Of a stretch of DNA of 60,532 bases, positions 37,679 to 47,180 are shown piece after piece; position 1 is the first letter of the stretch, and each line of letters begins with the position of its first letter. The DNA is taken from contig NZ_LMPF01000009.1 in assembly GCF_001424345.1 (NCBI RefSeq), forward strand, positions 43,002-103,533, in the 5' to 3' direction. The DNA is from Burkholderia sp. Leaf177. Lineage in GTDB: Bacteria > Pseudomonadota > Gammaproteobacteria > Burkholderiales > Burkholderiaceae. The notes under the pieces were generated by a model, which searched no databases, had not been told where the DNA came from, and saw only the letters and a program-made list of their open reading frames with translations. The position numbers and the translations under genes were made by a program.

Positions 37679-38386
37679 ATGTCCTCCCACATAGCCCGTC
37701 ATCTAGACGAAGTCCGGCAGCACATCGCAAAAGCCGCGGCCGAGGCTTCGCGCGATCCGTCGTCGGTTGCGTTGCTGGCGGTATCGAAGACATTTCCTGC
37801 CAGCGATGTTCGCGCCGCGTTCAATGCGGGACAACGTGCTTTCGGCGAAAACTATGTGCAGGAATCGGTCGCGAAAATCGCTGAACTCGCCGACCTGCGC
37901 AGCGAGATTCAGTGGCATTTCATCGGTCCGTTGCAATCGAATAAAACGAAGCTGGTCGCCGAGAATTTCGACTGGGTGCATTCAGTGGATCGGCTGAAGA
38001 TTGCCGAACGTTTGTCGGCACAGCGCCCGGAGGGCATGCCGGCGCTCAACGTCTGCCTGCAAGTGAATGTCAGCGGCGAAGCATCCAAAAGCGGCGTGGC
38101 GCCGGAAGAAGCGTCGACCGTTGCGCACGCAATCGCGGCGCTGCCGAACCTGAAATTGCGCGGCTTGATGTCGATCCCAGAACCCGAGGCTTCGCTCGAT
38201 GAACAACGCGCGCCGCACAAGCGTTTGCGCGAACTCATGGACACTTTGCGCGCGGACGGCCTGGAACTCGATACGCTTTCCATGGGCATGTCGGCGGATA
38301 TCGAAGCCGCGATCCTGGAAGGCGCAACGATGGTTCGCATTGGCACCGCCATCTTCGGCGCGCGTGACTACTCCAAACAATCCTGA
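37679..38386 (+). CDS. yggS: YggS-family pyridoxal phosphate homeostasis protein (PLPBP)
   Basis: A 235-residue PLP-binding TIM-barrel protein without known enzyme activity, which buffers pyridoxal phosphate and affects amino acid pools. The PLP lysine is Lys37 in LLAVSKTFP; further family blocks are FGENYVQE, WHFIGPLQSNK, GLMSIPEP and LSMGMSADIEAAI. It is 12 bases upstream of proC, a linkage seen across many bacteria. Length is normal. Confidence 0.95.
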   Translation: MSSHIARHLDEVRQHIAKAAAEASRDPSSVALLAVSKTFPASDVRAAFNAGQRAFGENYVQESVAKIAELADLRSEIQWHFIGPLQSNKTKLVAENFDWVHSVDRLKIAERLSAQRPEGMPALNVCLQVNVSGEASKSGVAPEEASTVAHAIAALPNLKLRGLMSIPEPEASLDEQRAPHKRLRELMDTLRADGLELDTLSMGMSADIEAAILEGATMVRIGTAIFGARDYSKQS

Positions 38387-38398
38387 TCTGAACTCACT

Positions 38399-39211
38399 AT
38401 GAAAATTGCATTTATTGGTGGCGGCAACATGGCGTCGGCGCTTATTGGCGGTTTGATCAAGCGCGGCGTTGCGGCAGCGGATCTCTACGTGGTCGATCCG
38501 GGCGAAGAAGCGCGTACTCGCGTGCAGAAAGAGTTTGGCGCTGCGACGGGTGCGTCGATCGATTCGAAACTCGGCGATTACGACGCCATCCTGCTCGCCG
38601 TCAAACCGCAGGTCTTGAAGGACGTTGCAGGCGCACTGCAGCCGGTGTTATCGAAGCAACTGGTGATCAGCATTGCCGCCGGCATTCGCGCCGCCGATCT
38701 GTCGCGCTGGTTGGGCGGCTACACGCAAATCGTCCGCACCATGCCTAATACGCCTGCGCTGATCGGCATGGGCGTGACGGGTCTGGCCGCGTTGCCGGGC
38801 GTGGACGACGCGGCGAAGGCGCTGGCATCGAAGGTATTGGAAGCAGTCGGCGAAACGGTATGGTTCGACGACGAAGCGAAGATCGACGCCGTCACCGCCA
38901 TTTCAGGCAGTGGCCCGGCGTACGTGTTTTATTTCATCGAAGCCATGCAGGAAGCCGCGCGCCAGCTCGGCATGGATGAAGAGCAAGGTCGCGCGCTTGC
39001 GGTCGCCACGTTCACCGGCGCTGCGCAACTAGCGGCTCAGTCAGGCGAACCGGCGAGCGTGCTGCGTGAACGCGTGACTTCGAAGGGCGGAACGACAGCG
39101 GCAGCGCTCGCTTCCTTCGATGCCCAGGGCGTGAAGGACGCCATCGTCCGCGGCGCATTGGCCGCCGACGCGCGGGCGAAGGAAATGGGCGCGGAGTTGG
39201 GCAAGGCCTGA
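38399..39211 (+). CDS. proC: Pyrroline-5-carboxylate reductase
   Basis: Reduces pyrroline-5-carboxylate to proline with NAD(P)H in the cytosol. The 270-residue protein opens with the Rossmann motif IAFIGGGNMASALIGGL and has VRTMPNTPALIGMGVTGL, AISGSGPAYVFYFIEAM and the C-terminal dimer segment REAVTSKGGTTAAAL-like RERVTSKGGTT that marks P5CR. It forms an operon with yggS. The convergent MarR gene ends 20 bases downstream. Confidence 0.97.
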   Translation: MKIAFIGGGNMASALIGGLIKRGVAAADLYVVDPGEEARTRVQKEFGAATGASIDSKLGDYDAILLAVKPQVLKDVAGALQPVLSKQLVISIAAGIRAADLSRWLGGYTQIVRTMPNTPALIGMGVTGLAALPGVDDAAKALASKVLEAVGETVWFDDEAKIDAVTAISGSGPAYVFYFIEAMQEAARQLGMDEEQGRALAVATFTGAAQLAAQSGEPASVLRERVTSKGGTTAAALASFDAQGVKDAIVRGALAADARAKEMGAELGKA

Positions 39212-39231
39212 CACATTGGCAAGACGAAGGC

Positions 39232-39729
39232 CTAACTTTCGTGCCGGCTCAATAGCTTGCGCAAGAGGCCGGCCAGTTGTTGACGTTCGTCTGTATCCAA
39301 TGGATTCAGCAGTTCCGCCTCGGCGCCAAGATGATGTCCGGCGGCGTCGTCCGCCACTTCCACGCCCTTCCCTGTGAGGCGCACTATCACGCCACGCCGG
39401 TCGGCCGGATCAGGATGCCGTGTCACCAGGCCGGCTTTTTCCAACCGGTCTATCCGGTTGGTCAGCCCTCCCGACGAAATCAGCACCATGCTCTGCAACT
39501 GAGAGGGCGGCAATTCAAACGGCGCGCCCATGCGGCGCAATGCCGCGATCACATCGAACTCACCTACCGTTAGCTGATAACGCGCCAGATCCAGCAACAC
39601 GCGACGGGTGATGAAATATTCCAGCCGCACGATACGGCCAATGACTTCGGTGCTGGACGAATCCAGATCGGGGCGGACTTGCCGCCAGCGGGAGACGATC
39701 TGATCGACGCCATCGGTTCGGTCTGGCAT
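39232..39729 (-). CDS. MarR-family transcriptional regulator
   Basis: A 165-residue winged-helix regulator. The DNA-binding region covers LTVGEFDVIAALRRMG, the recognition helix SSGGLTNRIDRLEKAGLVTR and the wing DPADRRGVIVRLTGKG, all typical of MarR proteins. It is divergent from guanine deaminase with 263 bases between, and a palindromic site in that gap is a good candidate for its operator. The neighbours suggest, but do not prove, a purine-related ligand; several MarR proteins do respond to urate or related purines. Confidence 0.9.
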   Translation of the reverse strand: MPDRTDGVDQIVSRWRQVRPDLDSSSTEVIGRIVRLEYFITRRVLLDLARYQLTVGEFDVIAALRRMGAPFELPPSQLQSMVLISSGGLTNRIDRLEKAGLVTRHPDPADRRGVIVRLTGKGVEVADDAAGHHLGAEAELLNPLDTDERQQLAGLLRKLLSRHES

Positions 39730-39814
39730 GAACGAGTCTCTAATTCAATAAGCTAGGGGACGCTATTTAACCAGATTGGCAGGACTGCATATCGTTCGAT
39801 CGAAAGTTTCTTCG

Positions 39815-39844
39815 TCAAATGTATCTCGATACAAAGATACTTGA
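39815..39844. promoter_or_regulatory. Palindromic operator candidate between marR and guaD
   Basis: GTATCT (39821-39826) and AGATAC (39835-39840) are inverted, with TCAA (39815-39818) and TTGA (39841-39844) as outer inverted tetramers. A second nested palindrome, GTATC-TC-GATAC, occupies 39821-39832. Its A/T-rich dyad form and its place in the divergent gap fit a MarR-type operator controlling marR and the purine genes. Confidence 0.5.
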
Positions 39845-39992
39845 TGAAAAGCAAAGAGAAGCGAAAGTGTGCAGCGCACAATATCTACACCGAAGGCGAT
39901 CAGCGCGCAGTCCTAAACGAGCATCGCGCGGCCTCGGGCGGTAGCCATGCACACGTGGCCGCCGAGTGAAGGTGTAGATACGGAGTGTCAAG

Positions 39993-41297
39993 ATGCAAAC
40001 AGCAATTCGCGGGGCAATGCTCACATTCAAGGACGACCCGTTCCGTCGGGACATGCAAGATTGCATGGTCTACGACTCCGATGCGATCGTGGTCATGGAA
40101 AATGGTTTGATCAGCGCAGTTGGGCCGGCCAAGGATTTGATCGGCACACTTGCCGCCGATACTCGCGTCCGCAAGTATGAAAAGAGCCTGATTGTTCCGG
40201 GCTTTATCGATAGCCATGTGCATTATCCGCAAACGCAAATCATTGGCGCATATGGCGAGCAACTGCTGGACTGGCTGAACAACTATACGTTTATTGCCGA
40301 ACAGCAATTCGCCGACAAGGAACACGCCACAGAAGTAGCAGAAGTATTCTTGCGCGAACAATTACGCAATGGCGTGACGAGTTCGACGGTTTACTGCACG
40401 GTTTATCCTCAATCGGTCGATGCGTTCTTTGAAGTCGCCAGCAAGTTCAACATGCGCGTACAAGCCGGGAAGATCTGCATGGATCGCAATGCGCCGAGTG
40501 CTTTACTCGATTCTCCACAACGCGCATACGACGAATCCGCCGCACTGGCGAAAAAATGGCATGGCAACGGGCGCAATGAATATGTCATTACGCCTCGCTT
40601 TGCGCCAACGTCCACGCCCGAGCAATTCGAGATGTTGTCTCAATTGGCATCTGATTTGCCTACGGCGTTGATTCAGTCGCATGTGTCGGAAAATATCAAC
40701 GAAGTGGCCTGGGTGAAATCGCTTTATCCGGAATGCACGAGTTATACCGGCGTCTATCATAAATATGGTCTGTTACGCGAACGGGCCATCTATGGTCACG
40801 GTATTCATCTCAGCGACGAAGAACTGGATTTGTTTTCGGCAACCGGCGCTTCTATTGCGCATTGCCCTACTTCCAACTTCTTTCTCGGATCCGGCTATTT
40901 TGATTTGAAGAATGCCAGGACGCGAAAAAATCCGGTGAACGTGGGAATCGCGACCGATCTGGGCGCTGGCACGAGTTTCTCCATTTTGCAGACGCTGAAT
41001 GAAGCGTATAAGGCTGCGCAATTGAACAGCGCCGCGCTTTCGTCGGGTCACGCGTTTTATCAGGCAAGCCGCGGCACAGCCATCGCGCTGGGGCTTGCTG
41101 ACAAGATCGGCACGATCGCGCCGGGCTTCGAAGCCGATCTGGCTGTAATCGATTTGCACTCGACCCCGATCATCGATTATCGGATGCGTTATTGCGAAAG
41201 CTTCGAAGAGTCGTTGTTCATTCAGATGACGCTGGCCGATGACCGCGCCATTGCCGCTACTTACGTCGCCGGACATCCCATCTACGAGCGTTCATAA
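39993..41297 (+). CDS. guaD: Guanine deaminase
   Basis: Deaminates guanine to xanthine in purine salvage or catabolism. The 434-residue amidohydrolase has metal-binding HVH (His75, His77) in PGFIDSHVHYPQTQI, TALIQSHVSENINE with the next His, GHGIHLSDEEL, and the late ATDLGAGTSFS with the catalytic Asp. The PQ(T)Q segment after HVH and the QLLDWL block mark guanine deaminase rather than cytosine or chlorohydrolase relatives. A CGGAG box lies 7 bases before ATG 39993. The codon use looks less GC-rich than neighbouring genes. Two MFS genes and an NCS2 permease follow. Confidence 0.92.
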   Translation: MQTAIRGAMLTFKDDPFRRDMQDCMVYDSDAIVVMENGLISAVGPAKDLIGTLAADTRVRKYEKSLIVPGFIDSHVHYPQTQIIGAYGEQLLDWLNNYTFIAEQQFADKEHATEVAEVFLREQLRNGVTSSTVYCTVYPQSVDAFFEVASKFNMRVQAGKICMDRNAPSALLDSPQRAYDESAALAKKWHGNGRNEYVITPRFAPTSTPEQFEMLSQLASDLPTALIQSHVSENINEVAWVKSLYPECTSYTGVYHKYGLLRERAIYGHGIHLSDEELDLFSATGASIAHCPTSNFFLGSGYFDLKNARTRKNPVNVGIATDLGAGTSFSILQTLNEAYKAAQLNSAALSSGHAFYQASRGTAIALGLADKIGTIAPGFEADLAVIDLHSTPIIDYRMRYCESFEESLFIQMTLADDRAIAATYVAGHPIYERS

Positions 41298-41357
41298 ACG
41301 CCGCTTTTATTTTCCGCTGCGTCATGCAGCGGTTATCACTTTTCTGGAATCAACATC

Positions 41358-42626
41358 ATGAGTGCTCGCGACAATGATCTGAGCACCGTAACACCCACGC
41401 CGGTTGCGGCGCAGGGCGGCGGTTACGCTTGGCTGGTATGGATACTGGCCACCCTTTTTGTAGTCTGGTTGTTCAACGTTCAAACCGGTTACGCCATTCT
41501 CAACGCGCACGTTCAGTCCGATATTGGCCTGCGCCTCGATCAAGTCGGTTTGATCGCCGCGGTCTATACGTGGGTTTTTGCAATCGCCCAGCTGTTTTCG
41601 GGCGCATTGCTGGACCGGCTGGGATCGCGAAAAATATTGATCCCGGCAATCTTGCTGGTCGGCCTCGGCGTATTCCTGTTTGCGACGGCTCACAGTTTCG
41701 AGATGCTGTTGCTCTCGCAGGTTGTGCTTGCATTGGGATCGTGTGCGGGCTTCGTCGGCGCGGGTTATGTGGGCGGCGTGTGGTTCGGCATGGCCAAGTT
41801 CGGCGTGATGTTCGGCCTCGTGCAACTGGTCGCCGCATTGTCATCGGCTTTCGGCGCCGCCGGATTCGACGCGGCACTGTCCGTCATGACCTGGCGCCAG
41901 CTGATGTTCGGCTTCGGCGGATTCGGCGTCCTGCTGCTGGTGGCATCGCTCGTGTTCATGCGCAATCCTGTCACGCCCGATACCCGCGGTTTGACCGCTG
42001 GCCGGTTTCTCTCCGACGTCCTCGGTTCCATGGCCGAAGTGCTTAAGAACCATCAGGTTATTCTCATCTCCGTGGCAGGCGCGATCACTTTCGGCGTGAT
42101 GCTAGCGCTGGGCGTGGTGTGGATGCCCAAGCTGATCATGGCGCACGGTGTCAGCGAATCCGATGCAAACATGGCAAACGCCTGCCTGTGGCTCGGCCTG
42201 GCTGCGGGTAGCCCATTGATCAATAAGTGGTCCGATGCAATCAAGGCACGCAAGAGCCCCGTCATCATCACCACCCTGCTTCAGCTCGCCGCGCTGCTGG
42301 CACTGATCTACCTGCCGTTGACCGGAATATTGGCGATGGCCTTGTGCTTCGTCGTCGGCTTTGCAAACGCGGGTCACATGCTCGCTTTCACCATGGCCGG
42401 CGATAACGTGCCGCCGCGCTTGATCGGCACATCTGCATCGGTGGTCAATGGCGCGATGTTTATCGTGGGCGGCGTGTTGATGAACCTGCCGGGACGATTC
42501 CTCGAAGGCACGGCAGGCGATCTGCCCGCGTTCCAGGACGCCATGCTGAGTATGCCCGGGCTACTCGTCGTGTCTTTCGTGGTCTCGCTCATCGTCCGCG
42601 AATCTCACCCGGCGCGCCGAGGCTAA
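41358..42626 (+). CDS. MFS transporter, first of a tandem pair
   Basis: A 422-residue 12-helix major facilitator protein of the inner membrane. Motif A-like SGALLDRLGSRKILIP lies in the loop between helices 2 and 3, and GAGYVGGVWFGMAKFGVMFG in helix 4-5. It shares many blocks with the next gene (QTGYAI near the start, YTWxFAxxQLxSGALLDRxGxR, VGGVWF), so the two arose by duplication. Substrate unknown; being between guanine deaminase and a purine permease suggests a purine, nucleoside or degradation product such as allantoin or urate, which is inference only. It starts 60 bases after guaD. Confidence 0.85.
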   Translation: MSARDNDLSTVTPTPVAAQGGGYAWLVWILATLFVVWLFNVQTGYAILNAHVQSDIGLRLDQVGLIAAVYTWVFAIAQLFSGALLDRLGSRKILIPAILLVGLGVFLFATAHSFEMLLLSQVVLALGSCAGFVGAGYVGGVWFGMAKFGVMFGLVQLVAALSSAFGAAGFDAALSVMTWRQLMFGFGGFGVLLLVASLVFMRNPVTPDTRGLTAGRFLSDVLGSMAEVLKNHQVILISVAGAITFGVMLALGVVWMPKLIMAHGVSESDANMANACLWLGLAAGSPLINKWSDAIKARKSPVIITTLLQLAALLALIYLPLTGILAMALCFVVGFANAGHMLAFTMAGDNVPPRLIGTSASVVNGAMFIVGGVLMNLPGRFLEGTAGDLPAFQDAMLSMPGLLVVSFVVSLIVRESHPARRG

Positions 42627-42729
42627 GCCGTCACAGCCGCATCAGCATTGTGCTGACGCACCCAGGCATGGCGGCCGGCTATCGAGTATCGGCTGGTTCG
42701 CCATGCTTCATCCTGTCGGGAGCATGCTC

Positions 42730-43938
42730 ATGCAGACCCGTGTTCTGACTGCTTGTCAGCCTTGGTTCAACTGGGCGCTAAGTGTCTTTTTCGTCATTCT
42801 TGTCTTTGGTTTCCAGACGGGTTACGCCATCACGAACGGAGATATTGCATCGAGTCTCAGTCTCGACATGGCCGATATCGGTCTGGTCGGCTTCGCCTAT
42901 ACGTGGTGTTTCGCAGTGAGCCAGCTGCTTTCCGGTGCGTTGCTCGATCGCGTAGGCGCACGGCGCTTGCTGCCGCTCGCCTGCGCGTTGCTCGCCTTTG
43001 GCGCAACCCTCGTCGCCAGTGCGACCAATCTGACTACGCTCTTGCTCGCGCAATTGCCGCTGGGTTTGGGTGCGTCGTTTGCGTTTATCGGCGCGGGGTT
43101 TGTAGGCGGCGTGTGGTTCGCACCTGAACGATACGGCGTGATGTTCGCCTGGGTGCAATTCGTGGCTTCGATTGCCGCGTTTTTATCGCAGATCACGCTG
43201 ACTCAATCACTCGTCGCGTGGTCGTGGCATGCCGTAATTTATTCGTTGGCAGCCGCCGCCGTCGGCCTTACGTTGCTGATGTTGTTAATGCGCGATCCAC
43301 CCGGCTGGAACAGCAATCACGGATGGCCACATGAACCGCGGGTCTTTCTGCGGCAGATGGTGATCGATCTGATTCATGTCGCGCGCGTTCCGGGCATGCC
43401 GAGCAATCTGTTTATTGGTGCCGTGAGCTTCGGCAGCATGCTGGCGCTTGGCGTCGTGTGGGCGCCCCGGCTGGTCGAGGCTTATGGCATAGCGCAACAA
43501 CCTGCGCGCATTGCCGCTGCCTGTTGCTGGCTCGGGATGGCGTTTGGGGCGCCGTTGTTTGCGCGCTGCGCGGGCAGCAATCCAAAAAAACCGCTGCTCA
43601 TTGGCGTGCTGCTTCAATTGGCAATATTGGTTGTATTGCTGGAAGGCGGTGCCATAACCGCAGTGCCCTTGGCGCTGTTGCTCTTCACCTTTGGGCTGGC
43701 CGCGGGCGCTTCCATGCTGTGTTTCAGCATCGCCTGCATGCTGGCCGGCCCGGACAAGGCTGGTGTTGCGTCGGCATTGGTCAACGGCAGCCAGTTCGTG
43801 ATGGGCGGCTTGATGATGATGCTGCCGGCCCGCTGGATGGGAAGCGGCGTATTGGTGGCGCTGACCGGGCTGCCGCTGTTATTGCTCGCGGCTTTGCCCG
43901 TTTTCATCTGGTTGCCGGCCCGGCCGCAACGCTCATAG
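42730..43938 (+). CDS. MFS transporter, second of a tandem pair
   Basis: A 402-residue 12-helix MFS protein related to the preceding one. Shared features are FQTGYAITNG in helix 1, SGALLDRVGARRLLPL between helices 2 and 3, and FIGAGFVGGVWF in helix 4. ATG 42730 is chosen because GGGAG ends 7 bases before it; ATGs at 42703 and 42724 are in frame but worse placed. It runs into the convergent NCS2 permease and overlaps that gene's 3' end by 6 bases. Divergence between the pair is substantial (many substitutions outside the motifs), so the duplication is not recent. Confidence 0.83.
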   Translation: MQTRVLTACQPWFNWALSVFFVILVFGFQTGYAITNGDIASSLSLDMADIGLVGFAYTWCFAVSQLLSGALLDRVGARRLLPLACALLAFGATLVASATNLTTLLLAQLPLGLGASFAFIGAGFVGGVWFAPERYGVMFAWVQFVASIAAFLSQITLTQSLVAWSWHAVIYSLAAAAVGLTLLMLLMRDPPGWNSNHGWPHEPRVFLRQMVIDLIHVARVPGMPSNLFIGAVSFGSMLALGVVWAPRLVEAYGIAQQPARIAAACCWLGMAFGAPLFARCAGSNPKKPLLIGVLLQLAILVVLLEGGAITAVPLALLLFTFGLAAGASMLCFSIACMLAGPDKAGVASALVNGSQFVMGGLMMMLPARWMGSGVLVALTGLPLLLLAALPVFIWLPARPQRS

Positions 43939-45222
43939 AAATAAATAGCGGCCCGTGAATAACGCAGCTACCACCACAATGGGCACGTTCAATCCACGGC
44001 GCTGACCGCTGAACAACTTCAGGAGCACGTAAGCGATGGTGCCAAACGCGATGCCATCGGAAATTGAAAAGGTGAACGCCATGACGGTAACGCACACCAC
44101 GGCCGGTGCGGATTCCGTCAGATCTTGCCAATCGAGATCGGCGAGACTCTTGAGCATCAATATGGCCACGAACAGCAATGCGGGGGCGGTTGCATGTGGC
44201 GGGATCATCGCTGCCAACGGCGCAAAAAACAGGCTGCCCAGGAACAATAGTGCAATGACCACGGCGGTCAGGCCGGTTCGTCCTCCCGCGGCTATGCCCG
44301 TGGTGCTTTCTATGTACGACGTGGTGCTGGACGTCCCCAGCAACGCGCCCGCGCTGATCGCCAGCGAGTCCGCAAGGAGCGCACGTTTGAGACGGGGCAA
44401 CTTGCCGTCGGCATTCAGAAATCCGCCTCGACTTGCAATGGCGATCAGCGTGCCCGACGTCTCGAACAAACTCATCAGGAAAAAAGACAGCACGACGCCG
44501 AGCACAGCGCCATCGAGCGCCCCCTTGATGTCGGCATGCAGGAACGTGGGTGCAAGCGATGGCGGACTCGACGCTATACCGCCATACGGCGTGATCCCCA
44601 TTGCAATCGATACACCCGTGATCGCCAATATGCCGATGAGAATCGCGCCCGGCACGCCGCGTTTATCGAGTATCACCATCAGAAGAAAGCCGGCCATGGC
44701 GAGCAATGCCTGCGGTGATTTGATATTGCCGATGGCAACCAGTGTGTCGGCGTTCGCCGCAACAATGCCGGCCTGATGAAGCGCGACCAGGGCCACGAAT
44801 AACCCGACGCCCGCGGATATGGACAGCTTGAGACCGGCGGGAATGGCGTTCACAAACCATTCGCGCACTTTAAACAAACTAAACAAAACGAATAGCACGC
44901 CCGATAAAAATACCGCGCCCAGTGCCACTTCCCACGACAACCCCATACCCTTCACCAGCCCGAAAGTAAAGAAGGCGTTGATGCCCATGCCCGGCGCCTG
45001 GCCGATCGGGTAGTTCGCCAGGAGCCCCATCAACAGGCTGCCAATGGCGGCGGCGAGACAAGTCGCTACAAACGCAGCGCCATGATCTATGCCTGCGGCT
45101 TTAAGAATGTCCGGATTGACGAACAATATCGCGGACATGGTCAGGAACGTGGTCAGTCCGGCGAGGCACTCGGTGCGCACCGAGGTTCGATTTACGGTGA
45201 GTCCGAAAAATTTATCTAGCAT
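43933..45222 (-). CDS. NCS2-family purine permease (AzgA/PbuG type)
   Basis: A 429-residue inner-membrane symporter of the AzgA-like branch, which imports guanine, hypoxanthine or adenine with protons. It has the diagnostic GQAPGMGINAFFTF in the first half, the LFETSGTLIAIASRGGFL block, and TSSTTSYIESTTGIAAGGRTGLTAV in the second half. About 12-14 membrane segments are apparent. It converges on the second MFS gene with a 6-base overlap. It provides substrate for guanine deaminase, so the cluster makes sense as uptake plus deamination. I see no purine riboswitch in the 283 bases upstream. Confidence 0.9.
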   Translation of the reverse strand: MLDKFFGLTVNRTSVRTECLAGLTTFLTMSAILFVNPDILKAAGIDHGAAFVATCLAAAIGSLLMGLLANYPIGQAPGMGINAFFTFGLVKGMGLSWEVALGAVFLSGVLFVLFSLFKVREWFVNAIPAGLKLSISAGVGLFVALVALHQAGIVAANADTLVAIGNIKSPQALLAMAGFLLMVILDKRGVPGAILIGILAITGVSIAMGITPYGGIASSPPSLAPTFLHADIKGALDGAVLGVVLSFFLMSLFETSGTLIAIASRGGFLNADGKLPRLKRALLADSLAISAGALLGTSSTTSYIESTTGIAAGGRTGLTAVVIALLFLGSLFFAPLAAMIPPHATAPALLFVAILMLKSLADLDWQDLTESAPAVVCVTVMAFTFSISDGIAFGTIAYVLLKLFSGQRRGLNVPIVVVAALFTGRYLFL

Positions 45223-45505
45223 GAAGTTCCGATCTGGCAGCCGCCGCTGCCTTGGCGTCTTGCCGGCGCGAGGGGCGCAGAATTGTATCGGAGGCGTTTG
45301 CGTGGCTCAAACTGCACGCTTGATCTTGCACAAACTGATGAATAACTATGTGGGGAATCTGATTTCATGAAACGAAGCAGATCGCCTTCGCCATGTCACA
45401 TCGAAAAAATCCGGTCACTTCTAGATACATCGGATTGCGAAAAGAAACGGGGTTGTCAACAGCGAAGCGTCAGGCAACCTATTTACGCGGAAAAGCTAAA
45501 CCGGC

Positions 45506-46366
45506 TTAACGCAAAAACGCGTAATGCGCCGCGATCCCCGCGAACAACACGCCGCCAAGCCAGTTGTTATGTTTGAACGCGACGAAGCACGCCATGCGCT
45601 CGCGGTCCTTGATCAACGTGTAGTGATAAACCGCGCAGCCAACGGCTGCTGCCCAGCCGATCCAGTACAGCACGCCGAACGCCATCGTCACGCCAATCCA
45701 CGCGTAGATGCCGAGCGTCACTGCATAGCACAGCATGATCGCGAGGACATCGAATTGTCCGAACGTCAGCGCCGAGGTCCGGATGCCGATCTTGATGTCA
45801 TCGTCGCGATCGACCATTGCGTACTCGGTGTCGTAGGCGATCGACCAGAACACATTCGCCGCCAGCATGATCCAGGCAAGCGGCGGCACGTGATCCTGCA
45901 CGGCAGCGAAGGCCATCGGAATGCCGAATCCAAAAGCAATCCCGAGGTACGCCTGGGGAATCGCGAAAAAGCGTTTCGTAAACGGATAAGTTCCGGCCAC
46001 AAACAGCGCGAAAACCGACAGTTCCTTCGTTAGCGTGTTGAGTGGCAGGATCAGCAAGAACGCAATCGCCGATAACACCGCCGCCAGCGCCACCGCTTCC
46101 CACGCGGCAATCTTGCCGGACGTGATCGGCCGGTTTTCGGTGCGCTTGACGTGTTTATCGAAGTCGCGATCGGCGTAGTCGTTGATCGCGCAACCGGCCG
46201 AGCGCATGAGCAGCGTGCCGAACACAAAGATCAGCAAAATCATGGGCGATGGGCGGCCGCTCGACGCAATCCACAACGCGTTGAGCGTCGGCCACAACAA
46301 CAGCAAGCTGCCAATGGGCTTGTCCATGCGGACGAGGCGGAGATACAAAGGAAGACGAGCGAACAT
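45506..46366 (-). CDS. ubiA: 4-hydroxybenzoate octaprenyltransferase
   Basis: Attaches the prenyl tail to 4-hydroxybenzoate in ubiquinone synthesis, in the inner membrane. The 286-residue polytopic protein has the two aspartate-rich prenyl-diphosphate sites, [15 protein letters not shown] and [16 protein letters not shown], and about eight hydrophobic helices. Start [22 protein letters not shown] is the normal UbiA N-terminus. It is separated from dps by a bidirectional terminator. Bases 45223-45505 beyond its 3' end hold no gene that I can support; they contain the NCS2 permease promoter region. Confidence 0.95.
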   Translation of the reverse strand: MFARLPLYLRLVRMDKPIGSLLLLWPTLNALWIASSGRPSPMILLIFVFGTLLMRSAGCAINDYADRDFDKHVKRTENRPITSGKIAAWEAVALAAVLSAIAFLLILPLNTLTKELSVFALFVAGTYPFTKRFFAIPQAYLGIAFGFGIPMAFAAVQDHVPPLAWIMLAANVFWSIAYDTEYAMVDRDDDIKIGIRTSALTFGQFDVLAIMLCYAVTLGIYAWIGVTMAFGVLYWIGWAAAVGCAVYHYTLIKDRERMACFVAFKHNNWLGGVLFAGIAAHYAFLR

Positions 46367-46451
46367 GGCGATTGGGCTGCGGCAAATAGCGGTATGGGTA
46401 TTTTAAGGCAGTACGGTTTGACGCCTCGCTTTCGACAGGCAGGCGTTAAGC

Positions 46452-46487
46452 AAAAAGCCCCGCGCTCTAACGAGCGCGGGGCTTTTT
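46452..46487. terminator. Strong terminator hairpin between dps and ubiA
   Basis: AAAAAGCCCCGCGCTC (46452-46467) pairs perfectly over 16 bases with GAGCGCGGGGCTTTTT (46472-46487) around a 4-base loop. T-runs arise on both strands. dps and ubiA run in the same direction, so it mainly ends the dps message and isolates ubiA. Confidence 0.92.
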
Positions 46488-46506
46488 CTAAATCACGGCC
46501 AGCTTC

Positions 46507-46998
46507 TTACTCAGCCAGCATCGCACGCAACATCCACGCGGTCTTCTCATGAATCTGCATGCGCTGCGTCAACAGATCGGCCGTCGGTTCGTCGTTGGCG
46601 TTATCGGTCAGCGGGAAAATCGCGCGCGCCGTGCGCACCACCGCTTCCTGCCCTTCCACCAATTGACGGATCATCTCTTCGGCGGCCGGAATGCCATCGG
46701 CTTCCGGAATGGACGAAAGCTTCGCGAATTCACGATAGCTGCCTGGCGCATACACGCCCAACGCGCGGATGCGTTCGGCGATGGCATCGACCGCCAGCGC
46801 CAGTTCCGTGTATTGCCCTTCGAACATCAGGTGGAGCGTGTTGAACATCGGCCCCGTGACGTTCCAGTGGAAGTTATGCGTCTTCAGATACAGCGTGTAG
46901 GTGTCGGCCAGCAGATGAGCCAGGCCATCGGCAATCTTCTTGCGGTCTTTGTCGCTGATACCGATGTTCACAGCCGGTGATGCGATTTTCTTCGCCAT
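46507..46998 (-). CDS. dps: Dps family ferritin-like DNA-protection protein
   Basis: A 163-residue subunit of a 12-mer that oxidises and stores iron using peroxide and coats DNA. The inter-subunit ferroxidase centre is visible in [13 protein letters not shown] (two His) and in [19 protein letters not shown] (Glu, Asp, Glu). The N-terminal [14 protein letters not shown] tail is short with two Lys, so DNA binding may be weaker than in E. coli Dps. It lies in an oxyR-katA-dps group and is expected to be induced by peroxide. Two back-to-back hairpins precede it. Confidence 0.93.
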   Translation of the reverse strand: MAKKIASPAVNIGISDKDRKKIADGLAHLLADTYTLYLKTHNFHWNVTGPMFNTLHLMFEGQYTELALAVDAIAERIRALGVYAPGSYREFAKLSSIPEADGIPAAEEMIRQLVEGQEAVVRTARAIFPLTDNANDEPTADLLTQRMQIHEKTAWMLRAMLAE

Positions 46999-47100
46999 AG
47001 TGACTCCGTGAGAGTGATACGAACAATGCAGGCGAATGACTGATCCAGATCGTGGACCGGGTTCCGCCGGGCGTTCGTGAGTTTATCTTAGAAACGCAGC

Positions 47101-47157
47101 CGGACCCGCCGTGCAGCGCGGGTCCGAAGGGTTATCGGGCGCGTCGATACGACGCGC
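47101..47157 (-). terminator. Two adjacent hairpins between the small membrane protein and dps
   Basis: CGGACCCGC (47101-47109) pairs with GCGGGTCCG (47118-47126), and GCGCGTCG (47139-47146) pairs with CGACGCGC (47150-47157). Neither is followed by a clear T-run on the minus strand. They occupy the gap 46999-47180 and may separate the katA side from the dps transcript. Confidence 0.45.
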
Positions 47158-47180
47158 ACCAAAGCAATTACATGGGTCCA

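Noticed and set aside
45223..45505. Purine riboswitch upstream of the NCS2 permease
   Set aside because: No three-way junction with the conserved loop-loop bases can be recognised; such riboswitches are also rare in beta-proteobacteria.
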